Assembly: GCA_025455945.1 (NCBI GenBank) | Contig: JALOLN010000002.1 | Span: 1-34,799, forward strand | DNA length: 34,799 nucleotides | Reading direction: 5' to 3' | Source: Actinomycetes bacterium | GTDB lineage: Bacteria > Actinomycetota > Actinomycetes > Prado026 | Part shown: piece after piece, positions 24,763-31,994 of the stretch | How the letters are laid out: every line of letters begins with the position of its first letter | Numbering within the stretch: the first letter of the stretch is position 1 | Made by a program: the position numbers and the translations under genes | The notes under the pieces: generated by a model | Told to the model about the DNA's origin: nothing | Seen by the model: the letters and a program-made list of their open reading frames with translations, nothing else | Databases searched by the model: none

Positions 24763-25503
24763 TCAGAAGGGCGGCCAGGGGATGGCCGGCCACTCCCCCG
24801 ACGGCAGGGGGTGCAGCCCCGTCCTGAGCAGCGACCGGACCCGGTCGTGGGTCGCCGCGACCTCGCGCCGGGAGAGGAGGCGGCGCAGGCGCTCACCGAG
24901 CTCGTCGGACAGCGCCGCGTCGAGGCGCCGCAGCACGTCGAGGGCCTCCTCCGTGAGCGGCTCGCCGCGCCACTGCCACAGCAGCGTGCGCAGCTTGTCC
25001 TCGGTGGCGAAGCACACCCCGTGGTCGATGCCGTAGACCCGGCCGGAGGGCACCGGCAGCAGGTGGCTGCCCTTGCGGTCGCCGTTGTTGACCACGGCGT
25101 CCAGGACGGCGATGCGCCGCAGGTCCACGGTGTCGCTGCGGACCAGCGCGAAGAGGTCGACCGTCTCGTCGGCCTCCAGCCACAGCTGGGTCATGCCGGG
25201 GCCGTAGGGGCCGTCCCGCAGCACGGTCGGCGGGACCAGGTCCCACCCGGTCGCGGCCGAGACCGCGTACGTGGCGACCTCCCGGAACGCCAGGGTGCCG
25301 TCGGGGAAGTCCCACAGCGGGCGCTCCCCCGCGACGGGCTTGTGCACGCAGGTGGCGGTCACGCCGTCGAGGGTCACCGTGCAGTACAAGGTGGCGTTCG
25401 ACGCGTCGACCAGCCGTCCCTCGACATGGATCTCCCCGTGCGCCAGCAGCGCCAGCGCCGCCTCGGCGGCCGGCTCGTCCAGCGGCGGGGCGAACGGGCT
25501 CAC
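24763..25503 (-). CDS. SCO1664-family protein, phosphatidylinositol-kinase-like
   Basis: This 246-aa protein matches the actinobacterial SCO1664 family, described as distantly related to PI3/PI4 kinases. Kinase-like residues can be picked out: Lys55 (VHKPVAG), Glu75 (AFREVATYA), the catalytic-loop-like NNGDRKGSH with Asn140 and Asp142, and Asp160 in YGIDHGVCF in place of a DFG. The C-terminal part (165-246) is helical and ends GEWPAIPWPPF. The substrate is unknown. The GTG at 25503 gives the family N-terminus VSPFAPP; the frame extends to 25614 but that part overlaps DUF3090. Conserved linkage with mshC suggests a connection to thiol metabolism (inference). Confidence 0.85.
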   Translation of the reverse strand: MSPFAPPLDEPAAEAALALLAHGEIHVEGRLVDASNATLYCTVTLDGVTATCVHKPVAGERPLWDFPDGTLAFREVATYAVSAATGWDLVPPTVLRDGPYGPGMTQLWLEADETVDLFALVRSDTVDLRRIAVLDAVVNNGDRKGSHLLPVPSGRVYGIDHGVCFATEDKLRTLLWQWRGEPLTEEALDVLRRLDAALSDELGERLRRLLSRREVAATHDRVRSLLRTGLHPLPSGEWPAIPWPPF

Positions 25504-25522
25504 GGCACCAGTGTGCGGGAGG

Positions 25523-26104
25523 TCAGCGGCGGCGGTAGCCGTTCTGCCGGGGGCAGACGTGCCCGGCGGGGTCCAGCGGGAGCGTGCAGAACGGGCACGG
25601 CGGCCGGCCCGCACGGACGACGGCGAGCGCCCGCTGGACGAACGCCCGGGCCATGGCCCCGGTCATCCGCACGGTGACCTGCTGCGGGGACGCGGCGCCG
25701 GTGCCGTCGGCGGCAGCCCCGATGTCGACCTCGGCGTCGCCGTCCGCGTCGGCCGCGAGGTCGGGCCCCCCCGCCTCGACGACCACCCGCTCGGCGTCGG
25801 CGTCCCACGCCAGGGTCAGCGAGGCCACCCGGAAGTCCTCCTCCACGGGGCTGTCCAGCGGGTCGAGGTCGTTCAGCTCCGCCGGCGCGACCGCCGGGAC
25901 GGCCGCGGCGCCCCCCGAACGACGGACCACCTCGTCGAGCATCTCGTCCATCCGCTCCGCGAGCGCCGCCACCTGCTGCTTCTCCAGGGCGACGCTGGCG
26001 ATCCGTCCGCCACCGCGGGCCTGCAGGTAGAACGTGCGCTGCCCTGGCGGGCCGACGGTGCCCGCGACGAACCGCTCCGGCGGGTCGAAGACGAGTCCCG
26101 GCAT
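25523..26104 (-). CDS. DUF3090-family protein with C-terminal zinc-ribbon-like motif
   Basis: This 193-aa protein is a DUF3090 member, function unknown. MPGLVFDPPERFVAGTVGPPGQRTFYLQA is the family N-terminus. Residues 45-65 form a helix (VAALAERMDEMLDEVV), 115-140 are acidic and low-complexity, and the C-terminus holds CPFC (170-173) with His182 and Cys184, likely a zinc knuckle. ATG 26104 is preferred over 26158 because it gives the conserved N-terminus and has GGAGG immediately upstream. It lies 10 nt after the phosphatase stop and 19 nt before the kinase-like gene. Confidence 0.87.
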   Translation of the reverse strand: MPGLVFDPPERFVAGTVGPPGQRTFYLQARGGGRIASVALEKQQVAALAERMDEMLDEVVRRSGGAAAVPAVAPAELNDLDPLDSPVEEDFRVASLTLAWDADAERVVVEAGGPDLAADADGDAEVDIGAAADGTGAASPQQVTVRMTGAMARAFVQRALAVVRAGRPPCPFCTLPLDPAGHVCPRQNGYRRR

Positions 26105-26111
26105 GGCCTCC

Positions 26112-26117
26112 AGCCTA
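26112..26117 (-). promoter_or_regulatory. TAGGCT overlapping the phosphatase stop, possible -10 of DUF3090
   Basis: The TAG stop of the phosphatase gene (26117-26115) forms the first half of TAGGCT, which ends 7 nt before the DUF3090 ATG. A leaderless internal promoter is possible, but the intervening GGAGG also serves as a ribosome site on a longer transcript. Confidence 0.3.
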
Positions 26118-26831
26118 CGGCTCCGGCGCCGTCCCGCCCGTCGAGGCGGTGCCGGCACCCCCGCCGACGACCGCGTCGCCGGGTGCGCCGCCCCTGCCGG
26201 CCGGGGCGGCGAGCCCGTCCACGGCGCCGCCCACGTCGTTGAGCCGCACGAGGAAGGGGCGTAGCTCGGTGTACCGGACGACGGTCAGCGAAGCCGGGTC
26301 GACCTGGATGCGCTGGAAGTGGTCGAGGTGCAGGCCGAGGGCGTCGGCCACCACCGCCTTGATGACATCGCCGTGGCTGACCGCCACCCACGTGGCGTCC
26401 GCGCCCAGCCGCTCGTTCCAGGCGCGGACCGCCGCCACGGCCCGGGTGGCCATCGCCGCCATCGACTCCGCCCCTGCGCCCGGGAACGTCGCCGCGCTCG
26501 GGTGGGCCTGCACGACCCGCCACAGCGGCTCCTCGGCCAGCTCCTTCAGCTGCCGGCCGGTCCAGTCGCCGTAGCGCACTTCCCCGAGCCGGTCGTCGAC
26601 GTGCTCGGGCGTGCCGTCCCGCCCGGCGAGCAGCGCGGCGGCCGTCTCCCGACAGCGTTCGAGGGGGCTGGTGACGACGGCCGCGACCGGGATCGGCAGC
26701 AGCCGCGCCGCCACCGCGGCCGCCTGCCCCCGGCCGGTCTCGTCGAGGTGCACCCGTGGCGTCCAGCCGGCGAGCAGCCCGTCGACGTTGGCAGTCGTCC
26801 GGCCGTGGCGCACGAGCAACAGCGTGGTCAC
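26115..26831 (-). CDS. Histidine phosphatase, MSMEG_4193-type phosphomutase-like
   Basis: This 238-aa protein has the phosphoglycerate-mutase-like fold: LLLVRHGRT with Arg8 and His9 (phospho-acceptor), TSPLERCRETA, LGEVRYGDWTG with the catalytic Glu, and AVSHGDVIK with the second His. It matches the actinobacterial MSMEG_4193 subfamily (M. tuberculosis Rv2135c, from memory) called a probable phosphomutase. The C-terminal 35 residues are Gly/Ala/Thr-rich and probably disordered. It starts at GTG 26831, 6 nt after TAGGTT, and heads the cluster phosphatase-DUF3090-SCO1664-mshC. The true substrate is not known. Confidence 0.9.
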   Translation of the reverse strand: MTTLLLVRHGRTTANVDGLLAGWTPRVHLDETGRGQAAAVAARLLPIPVAAVVTSPLERCRETAAALLAGRDGTPEHVDDRLGEVRYGDWTGRQLKELAEEPLWRVVQAHPSAATFPGAGAESMAAMATRAVAAVRAWNERLGADATWVAVSHGDVIKAVVADALGLHLDHFQRIQVDPASLTVVRYTELRPFLVRLNDVGGAVDGLAAPAGRGGAPGDAVVGGGAGTASTGGTAPEP

Positions 26832-26837
26832 GCGAGA

Positions 26838-26843
26838 AACCTA
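26838..26843 (-). promoter_or_regulatory. Candidate -10 (TAGGTT) of phosphatase-mshC cluster, leaderless
   Basis: TAGGTT on the minus strand ends 6 nt before GTG 26831. It is back to back with the corA -10-like CACAAT, the whole divergent gap being only 36 nt. Confidence 0.45.
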
Positions 26844-26855
26844 CGGCCGGCAGGC

Positions 26856-26861
26856 CACAAT
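26856..26861 (+). promoter_or_regulatory. Possible -10 (CACAAT) of corA
   Basis: CACAAT ends 6 nt before GTG 26868. It departs from TANNNT at the first base but holds the spacing seen for neighbouring leaderless starts. Confidence 0.3.
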
Positions 26862-26867
26862 GGCCCG

Positions 26868-27842
26868 GTGATCGTCGACTGCGCCCTCTATCGGGACGGC
26901 CACCGGGCCGAGGAGACCCGCAACCTCGTCCGGCTCGCCGCCGAGGGCCGGCGCGACCCGTCGGCGTTCGCCTGGATGGGGCTGTTCGAGCCGACCGAGA
27001 ACGACCTGCGCGGCGTGGCCCGGGTGTTCGGCCTGCACCCGCTGGCCGTGGACGACGCCATCCGGGCCCACCAGCGGCCGAAGGTCGACGTGTACGGCGA
27101 CTCGCTGTTCGTCGTCCTGCGGACCCTCACCTACGTCGAGGAGACCTCCGACGTCGAGACCGGGGAGATCGCGGTCTTCCTGGGCAAGGGGTTCGTCGTC
27201 ACCGTCCGGCACGGCGAGGGCAACGACCTGACGGCGGTCCGCACCCGGCTGGAGGCCGAGCCGGAGACGCTGGCGCACGGCCCGGCCGCCGTCCTGTACG
27301 GGGTGGCGGACGCCGTCGTCGACACCTACCTCAGCGTCGCAGCGGATCTGCAGACCGACGTCGACGAGGTCGAGGCCAGCGTCTTCTCCCCCGAGCGCAC
27401 CGACGACTTCGAGCGCATCTACAAGCTCAAGCGCGAGCTGCAGGAGTTCCGGCGGGCGGTGTCGCCGCTCGTTGTCGCCGTCCAGCAGGTGCTGGCGAAC
27501 GGCAGCCCGCTGGTCTCGGAGGGGTCGCGGCCGTTCTTCCGGGACGTGTTCGACCACCTGCTGCGCGTCAACGAGCAGATCGAGTCGATGGACGCCCTGC
27601 TCGCCGGCATCCTGCAGGCGCACCTCGCCCAGGTCGGACTCCGGCAGAACGAGGACATGCGGCGGATCTCGGCGTGGGTGGCGATCGCCGCCGTCCCGAC
27701 GATGATCGCCGGCGTGTACGGGATGAACTTCGACCACATGCCCGAGCTGGGCTGGTCGTTCGGCTACCCGCTCATCGTCGGGATCATGCTCGGCGCCTGC
27801 ACGGCGCTGTACCGCTACTTCCGGCACAGCGGCTGGCTCTGA
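26868..27842 (+). CDS. corA: CorA-family magnesium/cobalt transporter
   Basis: This 324-aa protein is a CorA/MIT channel for Mg2+ (and possibly Co2+). A long soluble alpha/beta then helical N-terminal domain (1-255) precedes two C-terminal membrane helices (about 266-283 and 299-316). The signature YGMNF is at 284-288, followed by the loop DHMPELGW, as in the family. The GTG at 26868 gives VIVDCALYRDG. It is divergent from the phosphatase cluster by 36 nt. The first palindromic repeat lies 36 nt beyond its stop. Confidence 0.93.
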   Translation: MIVDCALYRDGHRAEETRNLVRLAAEGRRDPSAFAWMGLFEPTENDLRGVARVFGLHPLAVDDAIRAHQRPKVDVYGDSLFVVLRTLTYVEETSDVETGEIAVFLGKGFVVTVRHGEGNDLTAVRTRLEAEPETLAHGPAAVLYGVADAVVDTYLSVAADLQTDVDEVEASVFSPERTDDFERIYKLKRELQEFRRAVSPLVVAVQQVLANGSPLVSEGSRPFFRDVFDHLLRVNEQIESMDALLAGILQAHLAQVGLRQNEDMRRISAWVAIAAVPTMIAGVYGMNFDHMPELGWSFGYPLIVGIMLGACTALYRYFRHSGWL

Positions 27843-27878
27843 CGCCGTCCGCGCCGTCCGCCCCCGCCCCCCTCGCTC

Positions 27879-27939
27879 GTTGATCATCGGGTAGTCGGGC
27901 TCATTCGCGCCTGAGAAGCCCGATCTGACGATGATCAAC
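27879..27939. repeat. 61-nt palindromic repeat, copy 1 (downstream of corA and DUF559)
   Basis: GTTGATCATCG (27879-27889) and CGATGATCAAC (27929-27939) form an 11-bp perfect inverted repeat; inside, TCGGGCTCA (27895-27903) pairs with TGAG-AA-GCCCGA (27912-27923). The whole can fold into a long imperfect hairpin. A second 61-nt copy with the same arms lies at 28964-29024. It sits between the convergent ends of corA and DUF559, so it could also act as a terminator. Confidence 0.85.
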
Positions 27940-27964
27940 GCACAGGGGCCGGGGAGGCTGGGCG

Positions 27965-28867
27965 TCAGGGCGCGCTCTTCCCGGCGCGGTCGAGCGCCTC
28001 CCGGACCTCGGCGACCAGCCGCTCCGGCCAGCGCAGCACGTCGCGGGCGCTGAAGTGCAGGATCACGTACCCGGCGCGGGTGAGGGTGTTGCGCCGTGCG
28101 AGGTCGTACACCCGCTGGTCCTCCTCCCCGTGGTGCCGGCCGTCGTACTCGATGACGATCCGCTGGTCGCGGTAGAGGAAGTCCACGGTCGCGACCCACT
28201 GACCCTCGGCGTCGAACACGTCCACGTTGCACTCAGGCCGGGGCAGCCCCGCCAGGATGAGCAGCACCCGAACGCGCGTCTCCATGGCCGATCTCGTCCG
28301 CGGCTCGACGAGTTCCAGCGCCCGGCGGGCCCGTCGCACCCCGCGCCGCCGGGCTGCCCCGTCGACCATCGCCTCCAGGGCTTCTCGAGTGACCAGACCC
28401 CGGGCGAGCAGCGAGTCGGCGACCGCGACCAGGTCCACCAACGACAGCTCGGCGGCCAGGTCCAGCACGGTGCGGGCCGGCGACGTCACCGCGCGGCCGC
28501 GGAAGCTGCGGACGTCGTCCGCCTCGAGCCGGGCGGCGTGGGCCCGCACCGCCTGCAGCTGGGGCAGGACCGTGCCGGCAGGGACCGTGACCTCGACCGC
28601 TACCGGTGACCGGTCTGGCAGCGGGCAGCCGTACCAGGCGGCCGCGGCGCGGTGGCTGAGGACGGCTCGCTCCGGGAGCGCGAGGAAGGCGGCGTCGCAC
28701 CGGACGTCGAAGACATCCGGCAGGGTCCGCGGCACGTACACGCCACGGTGCGCACGCCGGACCTCGGCGGTGCGCAGCCGCTCACCGTTCACTCCGAGCT
28801 CGGCGGCGTCGAGCAGGCGGAACGGCCGATCGGCAAGTGGCGCCGGCAGGGGGCGTGGTCGCTGCAT
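27965..28867 (-). CDS. DUF559 nuclease-like protein with AbiEi-like N-terminal domain
   Basis: This 300-aa protein joins an N-terminal AbiEi antitoxin-like winged-helix region (about 10-46, LLDAAELGVNGERLRT...RRAHRGVYVP) and a middle region typical of that group (LSHRAAAAWYG, VTSPARTVLDLA) to a C-terminal DUF559 domain (about 190-292). DUF559 has a Vsr-like PD-(D/E)XK fold; here SAMETRVR carries Glu196, ATVDFLY Asp229 and IVIEYDGRHH Glu240, Asp242 and His245-246. Such proteins occur in many paralogues in actinobacterial genomes, with no proven role. ATG 28867 is chosen; the frame extends to an ATG at 28972 inside repeat copy 2. The gene is bracketed by the two 61-nt repeats and lies between the otherwise conserved corA and uppP. 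No partner toxin gene is adjacent. Confidence 0.85.
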   Translation of the reverse strand: MQRPRPLPAPLADRPFRLLDAAELGVNGERLRTAEVRRAHRGVYVPRTLPDVFDVRCDAAFLALPERAVLSHRAAAAWYGCPLPDRSPVAVEVTVPAGTVLPQLQAVRAHAARLEADDVRSFRGRAVTSPARTVLDLAAELSLVDLVAVADSLLARGLVTREALEAMVDGAARRRGVRRARRALELVEPRTRSAMETRVRVLLILAGLPRPECNVDVFDAEGQWVATVDFLYRDQRIVIEYDGRHHGEEDQRVYDLARRNTLTRAGYVILHFSARDVLRWPERLVAEVREALDRAGKSAP

Positions 28868-28963
28868 GCCGGGGAGCCTGCGGCGCGGCGGCACCCACCA
28901 GGTCACGCGGTCCAGCCGCTGTGGACAGGAGGGCGACCTGTGGATGCCGTCGGCCCTCCCACT

Positions 28964-29024
28964 GTTGATCATCGGCGTACCGGGCGTCTCAGCGAGCTAT
29001 GAGCCCGATCTGCCGATGATCAAC
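28964..29024. repeat. 61-nt palindromic repeat, copy 2 (between DUF559 and uppP)
   Basis: GTTGATCATCGGC (28964-28976) and GCCGATGATCAAC (29012-29024) are a 13-bp perfect inverted repeat with an inner CGGGC/GCCCG pair. By hand alignment it matches copy 1 at 43 of 61 positions directly and 46 of 61 when reversed, so the copies are best aligned in opposite orientation. It lies 16 nt after the uppP stop and 96 nt before the DUF559 start. Confidence 0.85.
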
Positions 29025-29040
29025 GTGGTCTGGGGGGCCG

Positions 29041-29865
29041 TCACCGCGGCGACAGCACCCCGGTGGCGAGCAGCCCGAGGATCACCGTGCCCAGGGTGAC
29101 CCGGTAGACGACGAAGGGCAGGAAGGTCCGCGTCGCGACGTACCGGATCAGCCACGCGATGACGGCGTACCCGATGAAGAAGGCGATCACCGTGGCCGCG
29201 ATCGTGGGGCCCCAGGCCACCTGCCCGGAGTCACCGATCTTGAGCATCTCGAAGAACCCCGAGGCGAGGACGGCGGGGATCGCGAGCAGGAACGCGTATC
29301 GGGTCGCCGCCTCCCGCGTGTACTGCATGAACAGCCCGGCCGAGATCGTCCCGCCCGACCGGCTGACACCTGGGATCAGGGCGCAGGCCTGCGCGAGGCC
29401 GAACACCACCCCGTCGCGGATGTTGAGGTCGGCGAGGGTCTTGCGCTGGCGGTCCATCCGGTCGGCGGCCCACAGGACCAGCCCCACGAGGATGAGCATC
29501 GACGCCGTCAGCCGCAGGTCGCGGGCCACGGTCTCGATCTGCTCCCGGAACACGAAGCCGAGCACGGCGATCGGGATGGTGCCGAGGATGACGTACCAGC
29601 CCATCCGCGCGTCGATGTGCCCGCGCAGCTCCGGACGGACCAGCGAGCGGGACCAGGTGGACACGATCCGGACGATGTCGTGGCGGAAGTAGAGCAGCAC
29701 CGCCGACTCGGTGCCGATCTGGGTCACCGCGGTGAAGGCGGCGCCCGGGTCCTCCCAGCCGAAGACCTCGGAGACGATGCGGATGTGCGCGCTGGACGAG
29801 ATCGGCAGGAACTCGGTGAGCCCCTGGACGACCCCCAGGACGACCGCCTCGAACCAGCCGATCAC
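29041..29865 (-). CDS. uppP: Undecaprenyl-diphosphatase UppP (BacA)
   Basis: This 274-aa polytopic enzyme dephosphorylates undecaprenyl diphosphate, recycling the lipid carrier for peptidoglycan synthesis, and can confer bacitracin resistance. The two family motifs are present: QGLTEFLPISSSAH (14-27, with Glu18 and His27) and IPGVSRSGGT (164-173, with Arg169). Multiple hydrophobic helices fill the rest. The GTG at 29865 overlaps the stop of the LLM oxidoreductase gene (GTGA), indicating cotranscription. The orthologue in M. tuberculosis, Rv2136c, is in the same neighbourhood. Confidence 0.96.
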   Translation of the reverse strand: MIGWFEAVVLGVVQGLTEFLPISSSAHIRIVSEVFGWEDPGAAFTAVTQIGTESAVLLYFRHDIVRIVSTWSRSLVRPELRGHIDARMGWYVILGTIPIAVLGFVFREQIETVARDLRLTASMLILVGLVLWAADRMDRQRKTLADLNIRDGVVFGLAQACALIPGVSRSGGTISAGLFMQYTREAATRYAFLLAIPAVLASGFFEMLKIGDSGQVAWGPTIAATVIAFFIGYAVIAWLIRYVATRTFLPFVVYRVTLGTVILGLLATGVLSPR

Positions 29866-30911
29866 TCCGCCAGTCCGGCCCGCTCGACCGCCTCGACCAT
29901 CGTCCGCAGGGTCGCAACCCGCTGCTCCATCGCTCCGGCGTACGACGCCACGGTCAGCGTGGTCACCCCGGCCGCCGCGTACGCCGGCAGCCGCTCGGCG
30001 ATCCGTGCGGGCGGGCCGATGAGCGAGGTGCGGTCGATGAACTCGAACGGGATGGCCGCCGCCGCACCGGCGTAGTCGCGGGCGAGGTACCGCTCCTGCA
30101 CCTCCGCCGCGGCCGCGTCGTAGCCCATCCGGACGGCGAGCTGGTTGTAGAAGTTCTTCTCCCGGCTGCCCATGCCGCCGACGTACAGCGCGGAGTAGGC
30201 GCGCACCGGCGCCGCGCAGGCCTCCAGGTCGTCGCCGATCACGACGGGCACGGTCGGGACGACGTCGAAGCCGGCGAGGTCGGCGCCGACCTTGGCCCGA
30301 CCGGTCCGGACGTGCGACAGCGACTCCTCCGCGTGCTCCGGGGCGAAGAAGATCGCCAGCCAGCCGTCGGCGATCTCGCCGGCCAGCTCGAGGTTCTTCG
30401 GCCCCACGGCGGCCAGGTATACCGGGATGGTCTCCCGGGCCGGGTGCACGGTGAGCTTGAGCGCCTTGCCGGGGCCGTCCGGCAGCGGCAGCGTGAAGAA
30501 CTCCCCCTCGTGGCGCACCGTCTCCCGGCGCAGCGCCATCCGCACGATCTCGACGTACTCCCGGGTGCGGGCCAGCGGCTTGTCGAACCGCACGCCGTGC
30601 CAGCCCTCCGACACCTGTGGCCCGGAGACACCGAGCCCGAGCCGGAACCGGCCACCGGAGAGCGTGTCGAGCGTGGCCGCCGTCATGGCGGTCAGGGCCG
30701 GGGTTCGGCCGGGGATCTGGAAGATCGCCGACCCGACGTCGATCTGCTGGGTCTGGGCGGCGACCCAGGCGAGCACCGTGGCGGCGTCCGAGCCGTAGGC
30801 CTCCGCGGCCCAGACCACGGAGTAGCCGAGCCGGTCCGCCTCGCGGGCGAGCTCGAGGTTGTCAGCGTCGTTGCCGGCGCCCCAGTAACCGAGGTTGAGC
30901 CCGAGCCTCAT
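29862..30911 (-). CDS. LLM-class F420-dependent oxidoreductase
   Basis: This 349-aa protein is a luciferase-like TIM-barrel oxidoreductase of the F420-dependent type resembling Rv3520c. The N-terminus MRLGLNLGYWG, the segment VVWAAEAYGSDA (about 34-45), IPGRTPALTAMTAATLD, GRFRLGLGVSGPQV and YLAAVGPKNLELAGEIADGW are characteristic. Residues needed for F420 rather than FMN cannot be told for sure by eye; the F420 assignment rests on subfamily resemblance. ATG 30911 follows GAAGGAG by 8 nt; the frame stays open to 31382 only as shadow of the aldo/keto reductase gene. It overlaps uppP by 4 nt. Confidence 0.9.
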   Translation of the reverse strand: MRLGLNLGYWGAGNDADNLELAREADRLGYSVVWAAEAYGSDAATVLAWVAAQTQQIDVGSAIFQIPGRTPALTAMTAATLDTLSGGRFRLGLGVSGPQVSEGWHGVRFDKPLARTREYVEIVRMALRRETVRHEGEFFTLPLPDGPGKALKLTVHPARETIPVYLAAVGPKNLELAGEIADGWLAIFFAPEHAEESLSHVRTGRAKVGADLAGFDVVPTVPVVIGDDLEACAAPVRAYSALYVGGMGSREKNFYNQLAVRMGYDAAAAEVQERYLARDYAGAAAAIPFEFIDRTSLIGPPARIAERLPAYAAAGVTTLTVASYAGAMEQRVATLRTMVEAVERAGLAE

Positions 30912-30964
30912 GTGGTCGCTCCTTCGCCTGCGGGTCCGCTCCTGGTCCCGGCTGGTCCCAGCCG

Positions 30965-30970
30965 ACCCTA
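30965..30970 (-). promoter_or_regulatory. Candidate -10 (TAGGGT) of LLM-uppP operon
   Basis: TAGGGT on the minus strand lies 53 nt before the LLM ATG and would give a leader of about 45 nt that includes GAAGGAG. The divergent aldo/keto reductase has TACCCT at 30987-30992. Confidence 0.35.
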
Positions 30971-30986
30971 CCGAGCACCGAGTCAC

Positions 30987-30992
30987 TACCCT
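30987..30992 (+). promoter_or_regulatory. Candidate -10 (TACCCT) of aldo/keto reductase gene
   Basis: TACCCT ends 8 nt before ATG 31001 with no ribosome site between, suggesting a leaderless or near-leaderless message. Confidence 0.35.
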
Positions 30993-31000
30993 CCTCGGGT

Positions 31001-31984
31001 ATGGAGCAGCGGCGGGTCGGGGGCAGTGGGCTGCAGGTGTCCCGGATCGGGCTCGGCACGATGACCTGGGGTCGCGACACCGACGAGCACGAGGCCCGCG
31101 ACCAGCTCGCCGCCTTCCTCGAGGCGGGCGGCACGCTCGTCGACACCGCGGTCTCCTACGGCGAGGGTGCCAGCGAGCTGACCCTCGGCCGACTCCTGGA
31201 CGACGTCGTCCCCCGGGGCGACGTCGTCGTCGCGACCAAGACCGGGCTGCGCTACCCCGGGGGACGCCGCACCGTGGACACCTCCCGGCGAGCGATGCTG
31301 CACGACCTCGAGGACTCCCTGACCCGGCTCGGCACCGACCACGTCGACCTGTGGCAGGTGCACACGTGGTCGGCCGCCACACCGCTGGAGGAGACGCTCG
31401 CGGCTTTGGACGACGCGGTGGCGGCGGGCAAGGTGCGCTACGTCGGCGTCTCGAACCTCACCGGGTGGCAGACCGCGCAGGCGGCAACGTGGCAGCGGGC
31501 CTGGCCGGACCGGGTGCCTCTCGTCTCGACCCAGGTGGAGTACTCCCTCCTCCAGCGCGGCATCGAGCGGGAGGTCCTCCCGGCGGCCCAGGCGCTCGGC
31601 CTGGGCGTCCTGCCCTGGTCCCCGTTGGGGCGGGGCGTGCTCACCGGGAAGTACCGTACTGGCATCCCCGCCGACTCCCGCGCCGCCTCGCCGCACTTCT
31701 CTCGGTTCGTCGAGCCGTACCTCGCCGCCGACGGGCAGCGGATCGTCACCGCGGTCGCCACGGCGGCGGACGGTCTGGGGCTGGCACCGCTGGAGGTCGC
31801 CCTGGCGTGGGTCCGGGACCGTCCGGGGGTCGTCGCGCCGATCGTCGGCGCACGGACCGCCGCGCAGCTGCGGGGGATCCTCGCCGCCGACGACATCACC
31901 CTGCCGGCGGAGATCCGGCAGGTGCTCGACGAGGTGTCCGAGCCGACGGTCGGCTATCCCGAGCGCGGCCCCGACCAGTCCTGA
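31001..31984 (+). CDS. Aldo/keto reductase
   Basis: This 327-aa NADPH-dependent TIM-barrel reductase has the catalytic tetrad Asp48, Tyr53, Lys80 and His121 in the contexts LVDTAVSYG, VATKTGL and WQVHTW. VLPWSPLGRGVLTGKY and the C-terminal cofactor-binding stretch VVAPIVGARTAAQL are typical. Length is normal. The substrate is unknown. It is divergent from the LLM gene (89-nt gap) and convergent with the small acidic protein, 10 nt away. Confidence 0.92.
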   Translation: MEQRRVGGSGLQVSRIGLGTMTWGRDTDEHEARDQLAAFLEAGGTLVDTAVSYGEGASELTLGRLLDDVVPRGDVVVATKTGLRYPGGRRTVDTSRRAMLHDLEDSLTRLGTDHVDLWQVHTWSAATPLEETLAALDDAVAAGKVRYVGVSNLTGWQTAQAATWQRAWPDRVPLVSTQVEYSLLQRGIEREVLPAAQALGLGVLPWSPLGRGVLTGKYRTGIPADSRAASPHFSRFVEPYLAADGQRIVTAVATAADGLGLAPLEVALAWVRDRPGVVAPIVGARTAAQLRGILAADDITLPAEIRQVLDEVSEPTVGYPERGPDQS

Positions 31985-31994
31985 CCCGGCGGCG

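Noticed and set aside
28868..28972. Longer DUF559 start at ATG 28972
   Set aside because: That ATG is formed by the palindrome arm (ATGATCAAC) and the added 35 residues look like non-coding sequence. The domain begins soon after ATG 28867.
27879..29024. Insertion sequence with target-site duplication
   Set aside because: No transposase is present and the flanks of the two palindromes show no matching direct duplication, so a classical IS is not supported.
27879..29024. CRISPR array
   Set aside because: There are only two repeat copies, about 1 kb apart, with a gene between them and no spacer-sized periodicity or cas genes.
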